A DNA stretch of 64,000 nt from Desulfobacteraceae bacterium UBA5616 (GTDB taxonomy: Bacteria > Desulfobacterota > Desulfobacteria > Desulfobacterales > UBA5616), in contig DIKO01000019.1 in assembly GCA_002423615.1 (NCBI GenBank), positions 62,001 through 126,000 on the forward strand. Reading direction: 5' to 3'. The notes under the pieces are model-generated. The model had not been told where the DNA came from. It saw only the letters and a program-made list of their open reading frames with translations, and made no database searches. Both the position numbers and the translations under genes were made by a program. Below are positions 62,085 to 64,000 of this stretch, in pieces. Position 1 is the first letter of the stretch. The number at the start of each line of letters is the position of its first letter.

Positions 62085-62474
62085 ATGAAAATCCTTTGGC
62101 CGGTTATTTTATCAGCTGTGACTTTCCTTTTTCCAGGAGCCCCTTCGGCAGGGGATCCACCTCATGCACCCATGACCCGGGATGTGGAAAAGGACATGGA
62201 CAAAAATAATCCCGACATTTCCTTACACGCCGTCCGCCTGTATCAGAAATACCTGTCACCGGTCATCGGCGGGAATTGCCCCATGTACCCCTCCTGCTCC
62301 CGGTATTGCATGGATGCCGTCAACCGGCACGGCGCCGTGATGGGATGGATCATGACCTGCGACCGTCTGATGCGGTGCGGCAGGGATGAAGTCAAAACCG
62401 CCCCCGTGATCTGGAGCCGCGACGGCAAACGCAGCCATGATCCTGTTTCCGAAAACGATTTCTGGCGGAAATGA
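62085..62474 (+). CDS. yidD: YidD family protein with an N-terminal signal-peptide-like extension
   Basis: A 129-residue protein whose second half is the YidD domain (LYQKYLSPVIGGNCPMYPSC, then SRYCMDAVNRHG). Classical YidD is about 70-85 residues, acts at the cytosolic face of the inner membrane, and aids YidC-dependent insertion. Here a 23-residue hydrophobic start (LWPVILSAVTFLFPGAPSAG) and a linker precede it, so the domain could be exported or anchored. It starts three bases after gspE and precedes another exported protein gene. Confidence 0.87.
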   Translation: MKILWPVILSAVTFLFPGAPSAGDPPHAPMTRDVEKDMDKNNPDISLHAVRLYQKYLSPVIGGNCPMYPSCSRYCMDAVNRHGAVMGWIMTCDRLMRCGRDEVKTAPVIWSRDGKRSHDPVSENDFWRK

Positions 62475-62481
62475 TGCGGTA

Positions 62482-63450
62482 ATGAAGATCCACCGATTTT
62501 TCAGGATATCCCGGACGATTTTTCTGCTCTTTCTCGCCATCCAGATGTCTTGTCCCTCTTTTGCCGAAGATCCGGCCCCCATAAAACTTTACATAACGCC
62601 GAACGAGCAATTCGAATTTGCGGAACAATTATTTTCAAAGGGCGAATTCATCCCGGCAACGGCGGAATACCGACGTTTCATCTGGTTTTTCCCGGATGAC
62701 GAACGGGTCGTGACGGCCCGGAACCGGATGGGAGAATCCTATTTCAAGGCCGGAGATTTTGATCGGGCCAAAACAGTATACCTTGAAACGATCTCCCTCT
62801 ATGAAAAAGATGAACGCGTAACAGAGGCATTTTTCGGTCTGAGTCGATGCTTTTTGATGCAGGCTGATGTGAAAAACGCCCTTGCCGCCTTAAACGGCGT
62901 AATGAAAAAATCCGACGACCCGGACATTATCGACCGGGCATGGTATGAAATGGGGTGGATCAGCCTTGAATCCCAATGGCAGGCCCGGACTCCCTCGTGG
63001 CAGGAAGCAGCAGACCTGTTCAACCGTATAAGACCTGAAAATAAAGACGCCTACGGCGTTGACCAACTTCTGGTCAAACTTGACGATACCGGGAATATTT
63101 CTCGAAAAAGCCCGGCCATGGCGGGTTTTCTATCTATTCTCCCCGGTGGCGGATATCTTTACTGCAACCGATATCGGGATGCCCTCATGGCATTTCTATT
63201 GAACGGGGGTTTGATTCTGGCCGCTGTTTCATCTTTTGAAAATGACAACCCAGCATTGGGCGCCGTGATCGGATTTGTCGAAACGGGTTTTTATTCGGGG
63301 AACATCTACGGCGGTATATCCAGTGCGCATAAATACAACCGTCATCAGACCCGCAGGTTCATCGACACCCTGAGGCAGGGAACCGCCATAGGGTTGTCCG
63401 GGGGTGACGGACAAAAGCAATTGGCTGTTTTTTTTCATATGAATTTCTAA
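62482..63450 (+). CDS. Exported TPR protein with C-terminal hydrophobic region
   Basis: About 322 residues. A signal peptide (TIFLLFLAIQMSCPSFAE) is followed by YbgF/BamD-like TPR units (FEFAEQLFSKGEFIPATAEY, NRMGESYFKAGDFDRAKTVY). After about residue 210 come hydrophobic segments (SILPGGGYLYCNRYRDALMA, FLLNGGLILAAVSSF) and the tail KYNRHQTRRFID. It follows yidD by 7 bases, and the pair probably works together, but I cannot name the function. Confidence 0.75.
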   Translation: MKIHRFFRISRTIFLLFLAIQMSCPSFAEDPAPIKLYITPNEQFEFAEQLFSKGEFIPATAEYRRFIWFFPDDERVVTARNRMGESYFKAGDFDRAKTVYLETISLYEKDERVTEAFFGLSRCFLMQADVKNALAALNGVMKKSDDPDIIDRAWYEMGWISLESQWQARTPSWQEAADLFNRIRPENKDAYGVDQLLVKLDDTGNISRKSPAMAGFLSILPGGGYLYCNRYRDALMAFLLNGGLILAAVSSFENDNPALGAVIGFVETGFYSGNIYGGISSAHKYNRHQTRRFIDTLRQGTAIGLSGGDGQKQLAVFFHMNF

Positions 63451-63465
63451 CCAAAGAGGAATACC

Positions 63466-63753
63466 ATGAGCAGTCTGATCGAAGGCAACCCCTGGATCTG
63501 GGTCTACATCCAGGGAGAAGTGGGCAATGAACAGTACCTGGGCCAATATGACGAGGAAAACCGGATCTCCTTTATTCCCGGTTTCCTGACCAGGGATGAT
63601 GCGTTAAAGGCATTCGGCCTGATGAAAAAGGAAAAGAATACGCCCTCTGAGGTTCAGGCGGTGCGATTCAAGGAGCTGCAAAAGGATGCAACGGCCAACG
63701 GTTTCTTGATCTTTATCCTGGATGGAGAGGGAAAGATTCAGGAAAAAATCTGA
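63466..63753 (+). CDS. Small conserved-looking protein, unknown function
   Basis: A 95-residue soluble acidic protein beginning SSLIEGNPWIWVYIQG, with the segments RISFIPGFLTRDDALKAF and GFLIFILDGEGKIQ. The composition looks like a real compact alpha/beta protein, but I recognise no family. AAAGAGG precedes the ATG. It is the last gene of the gsp-downstream group and is followed by a bidirectional terminator. Confidence 0.7.
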   Translation: MSSLIEGNPWIWVYIQGEVGNEQYLGQYDEENRISFIPGFLTRDDALKAFGLMKKEKNTPSEVQAVRFKELQKDATANGFLIFILDGEGKIQEKI

Positions 63754-63779
63754 CGAAAATCAGAACAGGGTATAAAAAA

Positions 63780-63809
63780 GGCGGGGTCATTCCGACCTCG
63801 CCTTTTTTT
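63780..63809 (+). terminator. Bidirectional rho-independent terminator
   Basis: GGCGGGGTC (63780-63788) pairs with GACCTCGCC (63794-63802), with one G-U pair and a 5-base loop. Seven T residues follow (63803-63809), and an A-run precedes. It lies between two convergent genes and should stop both. Confidence 0.88.
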
Positions 63810-63828
63810 ATTGGAAAAGATTCCGATT

Positions 63829-64000
63829 TCAGAACTTCAATTCAGCTTCCCAGAAAAATTCCCTGGCCTGATCCTGATTGGTCTTGGGGAATGCGTCCCC
63901 CGGTTCGATCACGGCGTAGTAAACGGCGAAAGACAGGGCCTTGGAGTAAACGTATTTGACGTCCAGCTGATAATAATCGCCGAAGTCGTCGTCCAGCAAT
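63829..64000 (-). CDS. C-terminal end of an outer-membrane beta-barrel protein (partial)
   Basis: The minus strand is open from the window edge to a TGA at 63829-63831, giving 56 residues: DDDFGDYYQLDVKYVYSKAL, then SFAVYYAVIEPGDAFP and finally EFFWEAELKF. Alternating polar/aromatic strands and a terminal Phe are the signature of an outer-membrane barrel recognised by the BAM complex. The EPGDAF turn resembles alginate-export (AlgE-like) family porins, but the fragment is too short for certainty. The start lies beyond the window. Confidence 0.75.
   Translation of the reverse strand, partial: LLDDDFGDYYQLDVKYVYSKALSFAVYYAVIEPGDAFPKTNQDQAREFFWEAELKF

Noticed and set aside
1..64000. CRISPR arrays, tRNA or rRNA genes, insertion sequences, prophage
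   Set aside because: No regularly spaced repeats, cloverleaf genes, transposase/integrase frames or phage structural genes were found on either strand.

Overview
The window looks like the chromosome of an anaerobic deltaproteobacterium, most likely a Desulfobacterales-type sulfate reducer. This is inferred from gene content: isoleucine made through citramalate, a ferredoxin-type 2-oxoacid oxidoreductase with a fused NAD(P)H/FAD/ferredoxin subunit, several sigma-54 activators, and a DUF1302/DUF1329/YCF48/RND envelope cluster. No marker gene (16S, dsr, apr) is present, so the taxonomy is an inference. No tRNA, rRNA, CRISPR array, prophage or intact insertion sequence was seen.

Layout. 1-6.2 kb: the end of a DUF523/DUF1722 protein, an orphan DRE-TIM condensing enzyme, acetyl-CoA synthetase, a nitronate monooxygenase, a small membrane protein and a cold-shock protein. 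6.5-15.2 kb: the branched-chain amino-acid operon ilvD-ilvB-ilvN-ilvC-cimA-leuA, preceded by a leader peptide and a four-segment transcription attenuator. 15.3-19.5 kb (minus strand): a SLOG/DUF6794 fusion, a ferritin-like protein, pyrD, an ABM-domain protein and hemL. 19.7-25.8 kb: a small-multidrug-export type membrane protein, PBP1B, a TPR lipoprotein, an NDP-forming acyl-CoA synthetase alpha chain and a broken PAS-LuxR regulator.

26-38.7 kb: a 1041-residue TPR-GAF-AAA+ sigma-54 activator faces a long intergenic region. That region holds a terminator, a 12-bp inverted repeat suited to an upstream activator site, and a near-perfect -24/-12 promoter. The promoter leads into a four-gene envelope operon: DUF1302 outer-membrane protein, DUF1329 protein, YCF48-like propeller and MMPL/RND transporter. 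Downstream are decayed relatives: a shredded acyl-CoA synthetase gene and a second DUF1329 gene with a single frameshift.

38.8-49.8 kb: catabolic genes. These are an OYE-type flavoenzyme, an acetoacetate-decarboxylase-like protein, an AEC transporter, and a second nitronate monooxygenase with its own -24/-12 promoter divergent from a GAF-type sigma-54 activator. A five-gene minus-strand operon follows, encoding a 2-oxoacid:acceptor oxidoreductase (gamma, fused FAD/NAD(P)/ferredoxin subunit, alpha, beta) and an enoyl-CoA hydratase. Its composition resembles phenylglyoxylate:NAD+ oxidoreductase. 50-62 kb: a type II secretion operon, gspF-G-H-I-J-K-L-M-N-C-D-E. 62-64 kb: a YidD variant with a signal peptide, a TPR/membrane protein, a small unknown protein, and the last 56 codons of an outer-membrane beta-barrel on the minus strand.

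The best candidates for new biology are the sigma-54-controlled DUF1302/DUF1329/YCF48/MMPL system with its decayed paralogue, the ilv attenuator, and the fused-subunit 2-oxoacid oxidoreductase operon.
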